A stretch of DNA of 34,014 bases from Clostridia bacterium (GTDB taxonomy: Bacteria > Bacillota > Clostridia > TANB77 > CAG-465): positions 1 to 34,014 of the forward strand of contig JAGAIU010000069.1 of assembly GCA_017626395.1 (NCBI GenBank). Reading direction: 5' to 3'. Positions 33,433-34,014 of this stretch are shown piece after piece. Every line of letters begins with the position of its first letter. The stretch's first letter is position 1. The position numbers and the translations under genes were made by a program. Under the pieces are notes generated by a model. The model made no database searches, had not been told where the DNA came from, and saw only the letters and a program-made list of their open reading frames with translations.

Positions 33433-34014
33433 ATGAACAATGAAAAGTTTGGTAATTTTATATCTGAACTTCGTAAAGAGAAAAATATGACACAAAAAGA
33501 GTTAGCAGATAAGTTAAACTTAACAGATAAAGCCATATCAAAATGGGAGAGAGGGTTAAGTTTCCCAGATATAACACTTTTAGAACCTTTATCTCAAGCA
33601 TTAGATATAACAATAGTAGAGCTTATAAAAGCAGAAAAAATGCAAAATGGTGAGAATACAGAGATAGAAGAAGTAGTTAATGAAACAATTAAAATATCTA
33701 AAAATGAAGTATATAATACTAAGAAGAAATCTAAAATTATTATTATTTCTTTATGTGTTTTAATGATTATATATATCATAATATCGTCATTACTGAATAT
33801 TTTTCCTAGATATGGTGAAGATTTAAAATATTCACAAGAATATATTATTGGACAAGGCAATATTGTAGGAGAAGTTAAAATAGAAAAATTTGAAGAAAGA
33901 GGCTCAGTATATTCGATTGGTGCAAATAAATATGGATATGCAGTTTTTAAAGATCCAGATAAGGCATTTAAAACTTTAAAAAGAGAATATTCAGATGCTA
34001 TAAGATTAATACAA
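33433..34014 (+). CDS. XRE-family regulator with a membrane segment (3' end outside the window)
   Basis: A partial protein of at least 194 residues. Residues 5-60 are a Cro/C1-type helix-turn-helix: FISELRKEKNMTQKELADKL, then LTDKAISKWERGLSFPD and LEPLSQALDI. A charged linker leads to one transmembrane helix (about residues 97-120), so the protein is a membrane-bound DNA-binding regulator. The extracytoplasmic part continues past the window. GAGGTGA lies 7 bases before the ATG. Membrane-tethered XRE proteins are common in Clostridia and are often paired with transporters or resistance genes, which may lie downstream. Confidence 0.85.
   Translation, partial: MNNEKFGNFISELRKEKNMTQKELADKLNLTDKAISKWERGLSFPDITLLEPLSQALDITIVELIKAEKMQNGENTEIEEVVNETIKISKNEVYNTKKKSKIIIISLCVLMIIYIIISSLLNIFPRYGEDLKYSQEYIIGQGNIVGEVKIEKFEERGSVYSIGANKYGYAVFKDPDKAFKTLKREYSDAIRLIQ

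Overview
The window is an AT-rich (roughly 30% G+C by eye), gene-dense stretch of bacterial chromosome with about 39 genes, nearly all on the plus strand. The presence of sporulation genes yabP and yabQ, strong Shine-Dalgarno sites, a Gram-positive type LexA box, and the PrpC/PrkC, RsgA and Rpe block point to a low-GC Firmicute of the class Clostridia. No rRNA, tRNA, CRISPR array, transposase or integrase was seen.

Layout. 1-3.5 kb: 3' part of uvrB, a HAD-like protein, then yabP-yabQ-divIC. 3.5-8.8 kb: a VanW-domain protein and asnB on the minus strand, with an unknown protein, a small membrane protein and pyrimidine-nucleoside phosphorylase on the plus strand. 8.8-17.7 kb: a YbaK/ProX deacylase, rsmD, a coiled-coil protein, the FtsK/SpoIIIE translocase, def, a membrane-anchored protein, fmt, three unknown proteins and a MazG-like protein. 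17.7-21.6 kb: rlmN, prpC, prkC. 21.6-24.9 kb: a four-gene cassette (radical SAM protein, class I methyltransferase, guanylate-kinase-like protein, DUF402 protein) with its own promoter and terminator, lying between prkC and rsgA. 25-29.3 kb: rsgA, an Rpe-AlkD fusion, pfkA, lexA. 29.3-34 kb: accessory genes (alpha/beta hydrolase, DUF6440, membrane-tethered PstS-like protein, deoxyribosyltransferase-like protein, membrane protein, flavodoxin-rubredoxin fusion, XRE regulator).

Most notable observation. Two of the four cassette genes, radical SAM and guanylate kinase-like, are each split by a +1 frameshift, and both breaks fall exactly on an in-frame CGG codon (CGG-A and CGG-T). Scanning by hand all coding frames on both strands, I found no other in-frame CGG codon in about ten thousand codons, although the trinucleotide CGG occurs dozens of times out of frame. 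In both genes a zero-frame stop follows after exactly four sense codons, and skipping the C leaves a GGN glycine codon; in the kinase this restores the invariant Gly of the Tyr-Gly-(Thr/Ala) motif. This is what would be expected if CGG is a hungry or unassigned codon that drives +1 frameshifting. Independently, none of the 38 visible stop codons is TGA (20 TAA, 18 TAG), which suggests further shrinkage of the codon set. Assembly error or ordinary pseudogenes remain the alternatives.

Other points: lexA has two LexA-box-like palindromes around a near-perfect promoter; a TTGAAA-N17-TATTAT promoter recurs upstream of three translation-related genes; the housekeeping epimerase is fused to a DNA-alkylation-repair domain.
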